Assembly: GCF_000002985.6 (NCBI RefSeq)
Contig: NC_003284.9
Coordinates: 12,772,001 to 12,836,000, forward strand
Length of the DNA stretch: 64,000 bases
Reading direction: 5' to 3'
Source of the DNA: Caenorhabditis elegans
Lineage: Eukaryota; Nematoda; Chromadorea; Rhabditida; Rhabditidae
In this document: positions 1 to 17,224 of the stretch, piece after piece
How positions within the stretch are numbered: position 1 is the stretch's first letter
Layout: each line of letters starts with the position of its first letter
Position numbers and translations under genes: made by a program
Notes under the pieces: model-generated
Seen by the model: the letters and a program-made list of their open reading frames with translations, nothing else
Told to the model about the DNA's origin: nothing
Databases searched by the model: none

Positions 1-2228
1 CGAAATTCTTCATTTGCATTCTAAAATTGCCCAAAAGTCTCGGAGATTATAATTTCAAACACGCCAACATAACATTAATTTTAATTAGTTCTGGTGTAAG
101 AATTATGAGCTAATTAGTGGTTCAAAAAGATTGCGTTATAGTTCAAAGAGTTTTCATTTTTCCTCACGTTATAAAGTCGTTCTCGATGTTGAGACATAAA
201 TTTCAATGTTTGGAATTCTAATTTTCAAGCAGCTGTTTTATGGTTTCAAGTATTTCAGAATTTGTGAAATAGAATAAAACAAAATTTAACAGCATATACA
301 GATTTGCAATTTGCCACAATAATAATAATGAAAATTTCAAAGGTTCTAAACACAAAATGTTCCAGTGAGGGCGGTTGACATTTATACTGTCATTTACAAC
401 TAGGAAATAGGAAAATGCTTTGAGATTTGTGAAAGTTTAGCCTCAGTCTGGTATTATTTAAAAGCGACAGATTTGACATTTACAAGAAGGTACTAACATT
501 CTTGTAACATTTTTGAAAACTAGAAAACCCATTTTCTCAATAAAATGATTAGAACCATGTATGTTTTTTTTTTCAATATACACCGTGTGCTTGTGGAAAC
601 CATTTCAATCAAGAGTTGAATCTATGTAAGCTGTGGTCAAAATAGAAATACCTGCAAAATTTAGACTCCCTTCAGAAAAGAATGAACTTCAACCTACGGC
701 TTTCACCAAGGAAAAAAAAACAAAATATCTGCTCAATTTTTAGAGATATTATGACGCTGAATTGCCAAATATTTCCGTATTTAGAACCATAGACTAAACT
801 TGCTTTCAATGGGAAACAAAACACTAATGACGACCTTTTCAGTTCGCTTCCTCCCGCCCAATATTTCATTCATATTAAGGATGACACTCCACACGCGGTG
901 GCAGTAAAGCACTGAGAAAACCCCCACCGAGATAAAAATAGAACGGGGGGAGTGGAAAATGTTACCGAATTTCGTCTGGATTAGACATTTCACATGGATT
1001 CTTCTCAATCCCATTGATCAAACGGCAGTAAGTGCACACAAAAAGAAACATGGAATAAAGTTGACGTGATGCTCAAGCTGAAGAACCCCACTCTTCAAAA
1101 AGTTTATACTAATGTGTTCCCTGTCTAGCACAAGATACATACAGCTCAACGTCAAATCAGAAGTGATCTTATAAAGCTGTGCTTTTTGATATACCACGCT
1201 ATCTCACGCAGAATAAGTAACGAGGTAGCAATTAAGTTAATAGAAGTTGCAAAAACAAAGTTTGCTTTCTGTTAACATACATTTTCTCAAGATGTAAGTT
1301 GTGACGATACGCCTTTGATTTGATCAGAGTTGAACAGAAAATTTCAAATTGAGGAGTCACATTAATCACGCAACAAAGTCGTAAAATATGTAACCTTTTG
1401 ATCTGATACTTGTTGATTTTGCTTTGAAATTCAGTTACAGAAAAAATTAGCCAGACCATAAATTTTTTGCCTAATGAATTAGTTTAAAGTTAAACAAATG
1501 TTTTTTTTTTTAATTTAGGGTGCTTACTACCCGCACTCTGTAACTCGATAATAGAATACATTTTATTTGGGCAAGTTTTTTTCGGAAGATATTCCATATT
1601 TTAGAACATCAGGACATCTAAAAACTAGAATGCACATTAATCCAAAAAATAACGTTAAGGCTTTATAACAAAAAACTATTGGCATACTTTGGAAAACAAT
1701 TTTGAAACCAAGTTCTAACAGGTCACATTTTTGAAAAATGCAGAACCGGTCAGAAAACATTTTTTAAACTGTAACTTCAGACAATATAATAAAGGTACAG
1801 TCACGGTCGTAAAGGTATGGAAAATCGGTGTTTCCGTCAATAAAGCTCATTAATAAAACCGTCATAACTCGAAAAATAAAAAATATTTTTTAAATCTGTC
1901 AACTAGAGATGGCATGGTAAGGAACATATGAGAAATGTATGTGAATATGTGAAAAAAAAAACATCTGGGAAATACACAAAAAATGAGTAATAGGTTGACT
2001 TTGCAATGACGGTAGCACATTGAATAATTTAAGTAATAAGCTTTGCAAGATGTATCCAGACAAAAATGGAAAAAAATTAATCAAAACTAGAAAAACACGT
2101 AGACTTGTGCGCGAAGCCGTGAAAGAAACGGGAAATAATAAACAGTTGATCATGTTTTGAAATTCTGCGTTATCTGTTTAGTTTAATCCACGGAATCCCA
2201 CGCTACTACGTTTCAAAATTCAAGGTCT
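1..2228. other. Gene-poor AT-rich sequence
   Basis: No confident gene, RNA or repeat. A 75-codon minus-strand frame at 1232-1459 (MVWLIFSVTEFQSKINKYQ) is the only one with mildly coding-like composition; it lacks splice or domain support. Confidence 0.4.
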
Positions 2229-3141
2229 TCAGTGACACCGGTCTTTGAGTCGATTATAGCTCACGATGTGGGAGGGTGCGTGGATTAGGTCAGTGAGCTG
2301 TTTTAGTTCAGTCAATGCTAATCCAGGAATGTCCGTCTTGCAGTGTTTATTAACACTGTAGTTTTTTTTTTGGAAAAAATAATACATAGCATGAAAACGA
2401 AAACAAACATTTTTACGGGATTCTTTGAAAAACAGATAATTTTCTCCGAAAAGTAGATTTATAGTAAGGATTTGGCACAGTCGTGAATTCTTTGAACTGA
2501 AATTTTCAAGACCCAAAAGTATATAGACCGCAATTATTTTAGTGATCAGCTGGATGAGGTTGGCTTTTTTAGTAGGACCCGTTCCTAAAGATAAGAAAAA
2601 ACGTCCACTTGTTTAACAGCTCTAATCATCGGTCAATTTTTCTGAAGTGTACAAAATTGTAGACAGTATCAGTGACAAAATTTCATTTGTTGAAAATTTA
2701 TCGAGAAAAAAAAGTTTTTCAGTTGTAATTACATTATTGAAGAATAATATGATTCAGAACATTTAGTTAGAATTTAGGTGTGTTAAATATATGAAGTGAA
2801 AACTACAGGTTGACAATACTAAGTTTTGATACTGAGGACATACAAATTTAATGGTTTTTTAAACTTCACACTGAAAAATATGAGTCACTTTTAATCTTAT
2901 TCTACAACCAACTTTGTTCGACTCTGATTTCTGTTAGGCCGATCATAAATGAATAAATCAGCGTGACATTCTAAAATTAGCAACGTTTGGAGTACATGCC
3001 AAACACTGAAACAGATGATTTGGAGTTCAATAAACTGTGTTAGATTTCCAGATGCATTTTTCAAAGAGCGGAACATTTCGGAAAAGGTGGTGGGTTGTCA
3101 AGAAGCTTTGTCGTAGCTTTATTAACATGAAGTGGAAAAAA
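2229..3141 (-). pseudogene. Doubtful minus-strand gene or gene remnant
   Basis: Several short GC-richer open blocks can be chained in phase: about 3141-3036 (ending CIWKSNT), a block after the acceptor near 2940 (KSESNKVG), a block after TCTTTAG near 2600 (TGPTKKANLIQLITKIIA), and a last block ending at the TGA at 2229 (LALTELKQLTDLIHAPSH). Acceptors are acceptable, but every donor needed (GTTTAT, GTTGTA, GTCTAT) is weak, so this may be a decayed gene or chance. No family recognised. Confidence 0.2.
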
Positions 3142-5653
3142 CTAGGTGTGGTTCAAAACAAAGTATATATAATACAAATATGGAAACAAATTGAAAACAA
3201 AAAGTTAAATTTGGTTAGTTTCCGAATTCACAGACCAATTTTTTGCTTTATTGAAAAAAACAAGTAGAGAAGGGTTGGCTGCAATTGAGAGCCTACGTAG
3301 CATAGATCCGTCTGGGTGGTTTAGTACATAGTCTGATTCTTAATTGGGAACGTAAATTTTGACGAAGCTTTGCTCCTGATGTCCGCAGCTGCATTTTGAA
3401 GAAATAAAACGTATAACTTTAGTGCACGTCATTTTTGTGTTTTGAACTGTTTTCTAAACATTCTGGTAAAAAGTTATGTATTTGTTTTAAAATTTAAAAT
3501 TGAATATTCATAAAAATTCATCGAACATTTAAAAAAGACTTATCGTCTTACTAACTTAGAACATGTAGTATCTATGACGGAAAAAACGGGAACTGAATAT
3601 AGTGTATCAAGAACCTAAACAGACTTGATGAATATAAAAAACAATGACGACAAAATAAATTTAACCATCATATTTTGACATGCGTTCTGCGAATAATATA
3701 CAATTCTAATAACACCAAACTAAATTTTTCATCTTATCAAACATGATCAAGTTGACGTAATTACTAGATCGACTTGTCTGAATGTGTATTTTAACCCTGA
3801 TCTAATGAATAACTCGGCTATTGCAAATTATTTTTTTTTGCAGCTGTATTTTGAATTCAGACTTTCGTGTTTTCTAGTTTACTTTGCTATGTTGGTAGTC
3901 TGTTTCAATGTTTCAAAAATAATTGCCTGAAGATATCAATTTTTTTGACTACATAGAATAGAAGATATTTGTTAAATTTATACATTCCGTGTTTCAGCCG
4001 CATGAAATTTAACGCATACTTTGAACCCTATGGTTTTTAAGAAAGTAGAAAATTTAACGAAATCTGTTCTATGCACTCCGATTTTGAACTAGGGATTATA
4101 AAAATCACGAAAACAAAAAAAATAACTTGTTGGATTTTTTAAGGATGTAGAATAAATTTCAGATTAACATTCTGAAAAAAAAACAGTTTCTCAGTCATTT
4201 GCGTCACTCAAGTACACTTATCACCCTCCCAAACCCTAATAGATAATTGATGCTGGATTACTGTAAGGTTACTGTAACTTTGCTGTTGTGAACTGTTAGA
4301 AAATGATGTGAATTAATTTTTAAAGCTTTTTTCGTATTTTGATATATAAACACTCTATTGGAAGTTTATTTTTTGTGCAAGATAGCATAGTTTATTTGAA
4401 GAAGTGCACTTATTTGCCAAGGATTCTAAGTACTTAGCGTTCGAGTATTGGAAAAAAAATCACCTAACTGTGTGCAATGTATTGTTTGAAAAATTTTTCA
4501 GCTAGACATTTTTTGAAGCGGTTTTTGAATTGTGAATTTTTGTTCAAGTGTCAGAAAAAAATTTGACTTCTTAATAAAGAAAAGCTGAGCTTTCGCAATT
4601 TGAAAATTACAGATTTCAGATTCTTAACTCATGATAACGCATAACTTATTATAAATTAAGAAAAGCCTAACAACATCAAAAAAAACTGTTCTGGGAATTC
4701 ACCAGATTGATGAAAACTGAGTCTGACGAATTCCAAATTTCTAGAATCTTCTTGTTTGGTTGAAGTTCAAAAACTATTTGGCAATGGCTGTCAAAAACAC
4801 GGGATGGACAACTAGCTAACTGTGTGTGTTTACTGATTAGTGAGTAGACCCCCCCCCTCATTCATTCTTGGACCACTCATGCCACCCAAAATTAAAAAGA
4901 TGAACAAAATAAAACCATAAAACGTCAAGAGCTAGAATTAAACGTGGACATCAACAAAATATGCAACATTAAAGTTGTTTATAAAAAATTAAAATGGAAA
5001 TTTTTAATTGTTCATATTAAAAAGCATGTGCTTTCTGCTTGAATGTGACTCATAGCCTAGTTAAGCACTAAATCAAGTCACGGTTTTAAAGCTTGACACT
5101 GAAATATAATTTCAGAATTCAAGCTTAGTAGAAGTTGAAGGTATCAACAAGCTTGGAATCTTTATTACTTTACGACATTAGCGATTTTGAATTTTTGATG
5201 TTAGCTTTAAAATCACAGATATGTTTGACAATACATGAACTTACTGTAATCAAATGTTGGCTTGTTCTATATTTATTATTGAAACGGTTTTTTTTACCTC
5301 AAACTTTTTCTAGTTTGTTCAAAGCTTGCAAGGATCACTTTGTCAGACAAATCAACTAATCGAGATTAAGCAGATGCAAAAGCAGTGCTTGCCTTCATTC
5401 AATGCACCGATATTGCTTTATGAATGAATATGGCATTTATGATGACATCATAGCACATACTACACAATAACTAATCTTGTCGTTTTAAATCAATCCGACT
5501 AATCGGCTCAATTTTCGTTGTGTATTTGTTTTGATTTTCACAACGATCAAATTGAGTTACTTGATCAGAAAAAAACATAAAATGTTGAATTTTTGGAAAA
5601 TACCTGTCAAAAATATGGTAGGCATTTAGTATTTCTAACGTCAGTACGAAAAA
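3142..5653. other. Gene-poor AT-rich sequence
   Basis: No convincing coding exon on either strand. A run of 9 C lies at 4849-4857. Short frames at 4676-4861 and 5135-5359 look like chance. Confidence 0.4.
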
Positions 5654-5922
5654 TTAATCGTCTTTGTATCGTATTAGATCCACCTCCACCAAAAAAGTAT
5701 TAACATTTGGTTGCTCAGAAAGTGCAAACTTCAAATCAGTCAATTTATGCTTGTTATATGTAAATTCGTATGATGTAGTTTTAGGTTTACAGGACACGTT
5801 TTCTAACAAACGTTTTGTAGTGAAAAACTTGCAATAATTGATACAGAAGGATACATAATTTTTCTCCAAACAGTTACAGCTGAAATTAGAAGAATAAGAG
5901 TAAAAAAGAGACTAAATAGCAT
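5654..5922 (-). CDS. Possible small secreted protein, 2 exons
   Basis: On the minus strand an ATG at 5922 opens a signal-peptide-like exon 5922-5878 (MLFSLFFTLILLISA). A 50-nt intron (GTAACT...ATTGCAAG) follows and a phase-0 second exon 5827-5654 ends with TAA. The product would be about 72 residues; the mature part contains NVSCKPKTTSYEF and ends VEVDLIRYKDD, with a single cysteine and an N-glycosylation-type NVS site. I recognise no family. Support comes from the signal peptide, the matched phases and coding-like codon use; no homology was tested. Confidence 0.4.
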
Positions 5923-6812
5923 CAAGACCACTAATGGTGATGTGCTATGTCTGACATTGCAAAATAGAAATTATATTTTTTACGAAAAAATTGAGAATTC
6001 TAAATTTTAATTTTTATATACATATGTACAATTTTATCCGAATGGGCATAAATACATAAATAGTGAATCAAAATCAACTAGTACAAAAAAACTGAATGTT
6101 TGAATTTTTTGTAATAAAGATAGTATAGGCAGAATTGATTGAAAATTAGGATAATTCAAAATCAAGGAAAAATAAAAACGCACAGAACATACTTGGTCGT
6201 TTTCAGACTTTGCACAATTTGAAGAATAGTGAAAAAAATAATGATGAGTCGGGTGGATGAGTTGAAATTGATGTGAATAAATTAAAATGGAGGAAATGTT
6301 GGAAAATTAATGAGATTATATTCAGTTTGGAAATCTATAATCTATTTGAAGTTTTTATCATAAAGTAAGTTTCACAATTTCTTGACTTAAGTTCTTCTAA
6401 AAAAATTTATGTCAAAACTTTTGGCTTAGTGAAAGCCTGTTACAATTGACTGCTTCTGAACTCTAGCTAAATTTGCAAATAAAAAAAAGACCTTACCAGT
6501 CTATAGATTCGTAAAGTTAACACCGTTTTTCAAAACATCAGATACGAAATTACTACGTGACTCTGACCTGCTTGAACAATGTCCAACAAATAAATTTCTC
6601 AAAGGACCCGGTAATGCCCTTCTCAGAACTATCTAATTCTTATTCCAGAGCAAAACTCGTGAATTGAAACGTCACTTTTACTTACTAGGTCATTCAGAGA
6701 AAGAGGGGAAAGATAAATTTGTTGATCCAAAAAGGATGAGTTTGAACTATTTGTAAAATCATCTGATATTTTTTTATGTTACTTATTAGGTACAATTTTT
6801 TGGTACTATTTT

Positions 6813-6995
6813 TTGGTACTTATGTATTATTTCCCCTCATTTTGAAAATATACATTTTTAAATAAAAACGTGTGGAGGTTTTGTATTTCTAGGCTTAGGA
6901 AATAACCATTTCTAAGCCTAAAGAAGGAAAATGGACATCACGTTTTACTAAAATGAATATTATTAAAATGAGGGGAAATAATAAACAAGTACCAA
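6813..6995. mobile_element. 183-bp fold-back (palindromic) element
   Basis: The first 31 nt (TTGGTACTTATGTATTATTT...) and the last 31 nt are reverse complements with about two mismatches. An inner palindrome (TAGGCTTAG/CTAAGCCTA) and partial complementarity of ACGTG/CACGT words continue toward the centre, so nearly the whole element can fold into one hairpin. No coding capacity. It is probably a small palindromic MITE. Confidence 0.7.
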
Positions 6996-7521
6996 TTCTT
7001 TTAAATTCTACCAGAATTCAATTATATTTATGCATCTAAGTTTTAAAACTCTGTGTGATTTGCCCTCAATTGGCACGCTGCCAACAGGTGTTTAAAACGG
7101 TTGATAGCAATGCGATACTCAATTTCTGAATCAAGAACTATGGGCGAATTTTATTTTTAGTACAAATATCACTAGAATAAAAATAATACGGTATGCGTTC
7201 GAAATGTGAAAACTAACTATTGGTCTATCTTGTTATAATGACTATTCAGATTAATCTACCAAAAAATAATATTCAGGTGGAAATAGTCGGTTCAAAAAAT
7301 GTCAAGTGACTCAAAGCTATCAAAAATCATTGGAACGAGATCAAGGCACAGAAAACAACAATGGAAACGTTTACTCATTGAAACTTGCTGAATATTATTT
7401 TCAAAACATTTGTTTTAGACTAATCAGTTGGTTGGTAGGCATTTCCCAAAAACTTCACACCAGCTGTCGCCGCCACCAAAGTTTTGTAATCGTGTAGCAT
7501 ACATGATAATTTATTAACAAG

Positions 7522-7851
7522 CTACCATTTTTCTATAATCCTCCCCCTACATATATTTTTACAACAAACTATTCCACCTGCCGTGTGACGTTTAGCTCTT
7601 TCAAAATTCAAGCGACATGCCCTTCGGCATTTAAACAGCCTCAATGAAATCATTGCTATCTTAACCCCATGTTTCGTCGTCGTACGAGGCGAGTAGAGTG
7701 ACCATACTGATAACAAGAGCACGTAAAACAGTGACCACTCGGTATGCTCAAGAAAAGGAGGAAGTGAAAAGAAGAAAAGTGTATGTATCAAGCTAGAAGT
7801 AAACTTAGATGTCTTCTTAGATTTCTGTTCTGGTAGTTCCGAAATATACAT
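7522..7851 (-). CDS. Uncertain 109-codon ORF
   Basis: A single-exon minus-strand frame starts MYISELPEQKSKKTSKFTSS, has one hydrophobic stretch (FYVLLLSVWSLY) and a basic C-terminus. No family is recognisable. A frame of this length is expected by chance a few times in a window of this size, so I list it only because the region otherwise has no gene. Confidence 0.15.
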   Translation of the reverse strand: MYISELPEQKSKKTSKFTSSLIHTLFFFSLPPFLEHTEWSLFYVLLLSVWSLYSPRTTTKHGVKIAMISLRLFKCRRACRLNFERAKRHTAGGIVCCKNICRGRIIEKW

Positions 7852-10410
7852 TAAAATATGTGGGAAATCGTTGTTGCGATAATAAATTCCAAATATCTAA
7901 TAATTCTTACCTCAAAGTTTAAAACAATTGGTGTTTTTGTTGCACAAATGAGACTGTAATAAACACAAATTGAAACTATTCGCAGTATTTTAAAAGTGTT
8001 ATCTTAAAAGCATAAATGTGCATACGTTTTTTGGAAGAAATCCAATTTTTGAAACAGAACAGAACTATTGAACTATTTTCTCAATTCTCTCAACTGAAAC
8101 TTTTGAAACTTTCGATTACTATACATTACCATATCTGAGAATTTCTAATAAACTCAGGCAAGCTTGACCATGCGTCAAAAACCAGCAACAACTTCAGATA
8201 AGACTCTATACAGATCTAAGCCATGTTATATACCTTTGTCAAAATACAAAAATCAGTACAGGTGATCCGTTTTATTTACGTGAGTTCTACCAAAATTCTT
8301 CATTCGAGTGCCTACCAGTTCCTCATTCAGTCACCAGACGTTTTGCAATTCACAGGTGCCAGTGATTGGTGAATCAAAATGCTAATTAACTCCAACGGTA
8401 GAAAGTCAAAAATCATGAGACGAAGGAATGATTGTATCCGATACAGAAAATGAAATAAAAAACATCAAAAACTTCCTTGAAGTGGTCAACGTTCTGACTG
8501 AAGACTCAAAATAATGTCAAATTCAGTGTTTACGTTTCATTTTATGCAGCTAATTTCCAATATGCATCCCTTATTTCCGAGCTTTGATATTTGCGATTGT
8601 GCGCTTGGCTTCAAATTAAACTTCAACAGAAACCATAGTTGACATATTAGTCAAAGTTTACAATTTTAGGATGAGAACAATCACCGACCATCTTCTAATC
8701 CCTTATCTCATATCCGCATCTATTTATATCTATCTCCAAAGCATTTTAAAACAATATGTTCCAAGTTGAACAATAGAAGAGTGCACATGAGAAAAGATTA
8801 GATTACAGAGAGGAGAGCCCACCACAGACAACAGGGGCGGAGTCGAGCAACACTGAGCCTGACACTGTTATCTTATCGGAAAGCACGAATTGTGGCGTTT
8901 GAGGAGTGACCCAACTCACATTCGTCTAGTATAGTCATATGGTGTTGACCACAATCCAATTTATTTAATTTTTTTTAAGTTTTTCCTTTTTATTTTCCTT
9001 TTTTTTACTTCAACATTCGAATTCGGTCTATTTTCAATGTTGTGTTATTTTAACAAAAATACAATCCAGTTTCTAGTCATGTCTGACAGATAGACAAATT
9101 ATTTTGAAACCTAATGTAAAGTGCGTGCAAAATGATAATATTTCTGAGGGGTGTGATTCTTTGAACTAATTGAAACATCTCTTGTTTCAAAATGTTTAAT
9201 CCCTACTAGTTTAAGGAAGTTTTTCTTGAAATTCTGTTTTCATAAAAACCAGCCGATGGGATAATGTAGAATTTCAACAATAAAACCACCACTACATATG
9301 CATGGTGAATTTTTAAATAAGCTGACTGTGTTAACATGATATGCGGAAAAATAAAAACAATCATAAATTATCCATAATATTGAGAAAATGCAACAGTTTT
9401 CCAGATTCACCGTAGAAAATCTAGCCAGATGCAAAAAAAACTGCATTATGAAATTTATCCCTGCGCAAATTCGTTTTTTTTTTCTCAAATTGGCTGGTAA
9501 TCGGTAAAATTCAAGGGGTAAAATGCAAAATCAAAACAGCGGTCTAGGTGCTCTGCTAAATTCAAATTTCGGCTTGTAGTTTTTTTGATAATAACAGATG
9601 AAATTATCGCTGGTATTAGTTAAAAAATAATCCAGTTTCTAAATTATCAAAGTCTGGAGAAATATGACTTAAGTGTATTCTTTTGATTGCATTCAACAAA
9701 ATATCCAATCTAAGTACCAAGTCCTCTCAATTTTAACTTATTGGCTCTAAAGTTACTCCTGTCTCTTATCAGTTGTACCCGAAACGTTTTCGCATTTTGT
9801 ACCAATCCCACATTCCGAACCTTGAACCTTTTCACGTGAATGCCATTCATGTTCTCTGAACAGGATTCAAAAAAAATAGAGGACGTGGCACCACTTTCAC
9901 CGTGTGTCCTCTACAAGGATAGGTCTGGTGATTATCAATTGCAAATTGAACGGGGAAATTAAAAATCGTGAGGTGGGGGGGGGGGGACGTGGGTAACGGA
10001 CTGCGGAACCGGATTGCTGCGTGGAGGAAAGAAGGAAGATATACGATGACTAGGGGGAGTAAAATCACAACGTTTGTTTCTCCATATCGCTTAGGGTCAT
10101 CCCCCGCTTGTAAAAATTCTTCTTTTTCTGCCTCTCGCTATTTTTTACAACTGTCTTTGTTTCAGAATGTGGTGCAATAGGGCATAATAGTTTAGCTATA
10201 AAAATTCGTGAATAACAGAGTTTAAGATTAAGAATTGAAATCGTTTGTAGTACTAAACTAACGTTTTTCTTTGGCCTAACGGATTCTTAAATACTTTAAA
10301 AATGCAGGTAACTCTTTAAACATTGTACTTGATTTCTTTATTTCCAAAATTTTTTTTGACTTCCTACTTTTCAGTTTTTTATTTCAAATTTATAGACACT
10401 CAAACTCAAG
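7852..10410. other. Upstream region of alh-13
   Basis: The stretch lacks convincing genes. At 8795-8945 a GC-richer block contains GATA-type words (TTATCT, CTTATC) and could be regulatory. A 12-G run lies at 9975-9986. Acceptor-like TTTTCAG and TTTATAG sequences within 40 nt of the alh-13 ATG could serve for spliced-leader addition; this is inference. Confidence 0.4.
9975..9986 (+). repeat. Poly-G tract (12 G)
   Basis: Uninterrupted guanine run upstream of alh-13, able to form G-quadruplex structure on one strand. Confidence 0.9.
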
Positions 10411-14999
<4,589 letters not shown>

Positions 15000-15923
15000 G
15001 CTATTGTTTTTTCAGAACTTATTACACGAAAACGTTTAACTTATTAATAACTGGTTGTGGGACTCATTTTGTTTGTATGTACGTGCCTTTCAAAGTATAG
15101 AACAAGGAAGTAATATATATTTTATTCAATAAATTTTTCATGAAATACTTGATATTTAAAATTTGTTGCACTCATTGAAAAATGTTCAAGTCTAGACTAA
15201 ATGCAGCCATTCGAACAAAAACTGCACAGAACACAAATAGCTTAATTATTCTTCTAACTTGCAATTTTTGCAGCTGTGATACATCATGAATTTCGAAATC
15301 AAACGTTCAAAAATTTAGAACACAGAATATTTTGTAGGGTAAGGTACATAATGGGATATTGCATTCTAATCCACAACGATGGCGCGCAAGGAATGCGGGA
15401 ACTGCATTTTTCGGCGTGCCATTTCGCAACTCCGCCGCATGGTTTCATTTTAACTGTTTTTACCTATTTTCCGCACTTTTGAATAATTAAATGAATGCTA
15501 AATGAATTATTTTGCAAGATGGCGTCAGATCAGTTTAGAATCAACTCTCTAACTGTTTTCTCCTGGTCCTCTTCCCGTACCAAATTTTTTGTTGTAACAA
15601 GAACGATGCTTGTAAGGTACTGGTATTGAAAAAAAAACACTAAATTATTCAACAGATTGTGTATACTCCCATGATAAGAAAAAAATCTGAATACAAGAAA
15701 TTAAGCAATAAAAAAAATTCACAAAGCATGCTCTTACACCACAAATCACTGATATTTTGCCCACTTCCTGAAACTCAAAACAAAAAATTGTCATCCCTCG
15801 TTTAAAACCAAAACGTTGTCTGGGAAAACACGTTTTCAATAGTCTGTTAATTGATTTGCAATCATAACAGTCTACGAATAAAAGCAGAAAAATTTCACAC
15901 AACAATTCGCATTCTACAGAATA
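15000..15923. other. Intergenic region between alh-13 and the first chemoreceptor gene
   Basis: It contains the alh-13 3' UTR and the presumed promoter of the chemoreceptor. Short open frames on both strands show no domain or splice-consistent structure. I see no RNA gene or repeat here. Confidence 0.5.
15128..15133 (+). terminator. Poly(A) signal of alh-13
   Basis: A canonical AATAAA lies 129 nt after the alh-13 stop codon. It sets the 3' end of the transcript at roughly 15145-15160. Cleavage position is inferred. Confidence 0.7.
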
Positions 15924-17224
15924 ATGAATGTGAAGGAAGTCATTCAAATCATACAGTATAGCGGATTTGTTTCTGCTCAAATTATTAATGTCGTTCTTCT
16001 ATACTTATTGTTTTTCAAAGCAAACAAAAAACTTGGAAAATACCGTGTTCTAATGATTGTTTTCTCCATTTTTGGTATGATGTACTCGTTGATCGAGGTT
16101 TTGACATTTCCGGTGGGTTATCACATTTTATTTATTTTTTGAACATTCTTTGCAGGTTATGTTCTGTAAGGGGAGATCGTTGTCTATCTGCTCGGATGGG
16201 CCTTTTACTTTAAAGAAATCAATTGGATTTCCATTGATAGGTGTGAAAAAATTAAAGTTTAAAAGTTTTCCCTGACTTTTAGCTGTGTACTGTGCCTCAT
16301 TTGGAATGTGCATATCTTTATTGGCTCTTCATTTTTACTACCGATACATTGCAGTCTGCAGGTAACTGTTTGCCTTCTTCAACAATTAATATAATAAGAT
16401 TGTGTTTTCAATTCAGACCTGACAAACTTTTCTACTTTGACGGAAACCGCATCTTATATTGCCTGTCTCCGTGCTTTCTGATTTTCTTCGTTTGGACATT
16501 AAATGTATTTCTGTTTATGAAACCAGACCAAGAAAAAGAGGATTATTACTAGTAAGAATATTTAAACTTGATAATGTGTAATTTAATTTTTCAGTGATGT
16601 TTTAATGGATGGCTACGGCATAGACTCCCACAAAGTTTCATTCTTATCAATGATGTATAAGGTAATTACTACATATATATGCTAATGCATTTCAATTTCT
16701 TTTAAAGTCACCAGACACTGATACCACGCCAGCCCATTGGAATCTTTTTCAACTTTTTGGCCTAGCAATTTGTTGTGTTATTATGACGTCATGCTTCTCA
16801 ATAATCATTTTTTGTGGCTTCAAATCTTGGAAACAAATGAAAAACTGCACAACTCAAATGAGCAAGAAAACTAGAGAACTTAATCGCCAGCTTTTCTTAA
16901 CACTCGGAATACAGGTATCAAACTCCAACTTAAAACATTTATTTATAAGAATTGCACAATTTCTAGACGCTGCTCCCATTGATAACAATGTATCTACCTG
17001 GCGGATGTTTCATTCTTCTCCCGGCTTTTGGAATAGAGCTTGGAGCTAATGCCAACCAAACTGGAGCGTTCATTGGAGTATATCCTGCTCTAGATCCCTT
17101 TATTGCAATATTTTTAATCAAAGACTTCAGAAACTATGTTTTCTGTAAATCACTCAAACTCAGCAGAATATCAACAGCTACCGAAAACACTAAAAAATCC
17201 CAATCAAATATGAATGCATTATAA
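15924..17224 (+). CDS. STR-superfamily seven-transmembrane chemoreceptor (upstream paralogue)
   Basis: This is a nematode chemosensory GPCR expected in sensory-neuron membranes; the ligand is unknown. Exons are 15924-16112, 16156-16240, 16283-16361, 16417-16551, 16595-16661, 16708-16914 and 16967-17224, in phase throughout, giving 339 residues, typical for STR-type receptors. The start (MNVKEVIQIIQYSGF) leads straight into TM1. Family marks are GKYRVLMIVFSIFGMMYS near residue 40, HFYYRYIAVC after TM3, the CGFKSWKQMK loop, and GVYPALDPFIAIFLIKDFR before the C-terminus, the STR hallmark. It is a tandem paralogue of the gene at 18336-19751: exons of 85, 79 and 207 nt are the same length in both, and its 135+67 nt exons match a single 202-nt exon in the other, so one intron was gained or lost. 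AATAAA is at 17264. I could not assign a str number. Confidence 0.9.

Noticed and set aside
3037..3267. 76-codon plus-strand ORF with an acceptor-adjacent ATG (MHFSKSGTFRKRWW)
   Set aside because: Overlaps the opposite-strand blocks, composition is Lys/Trp-rich and unconvincing, and no downstream exon joins.
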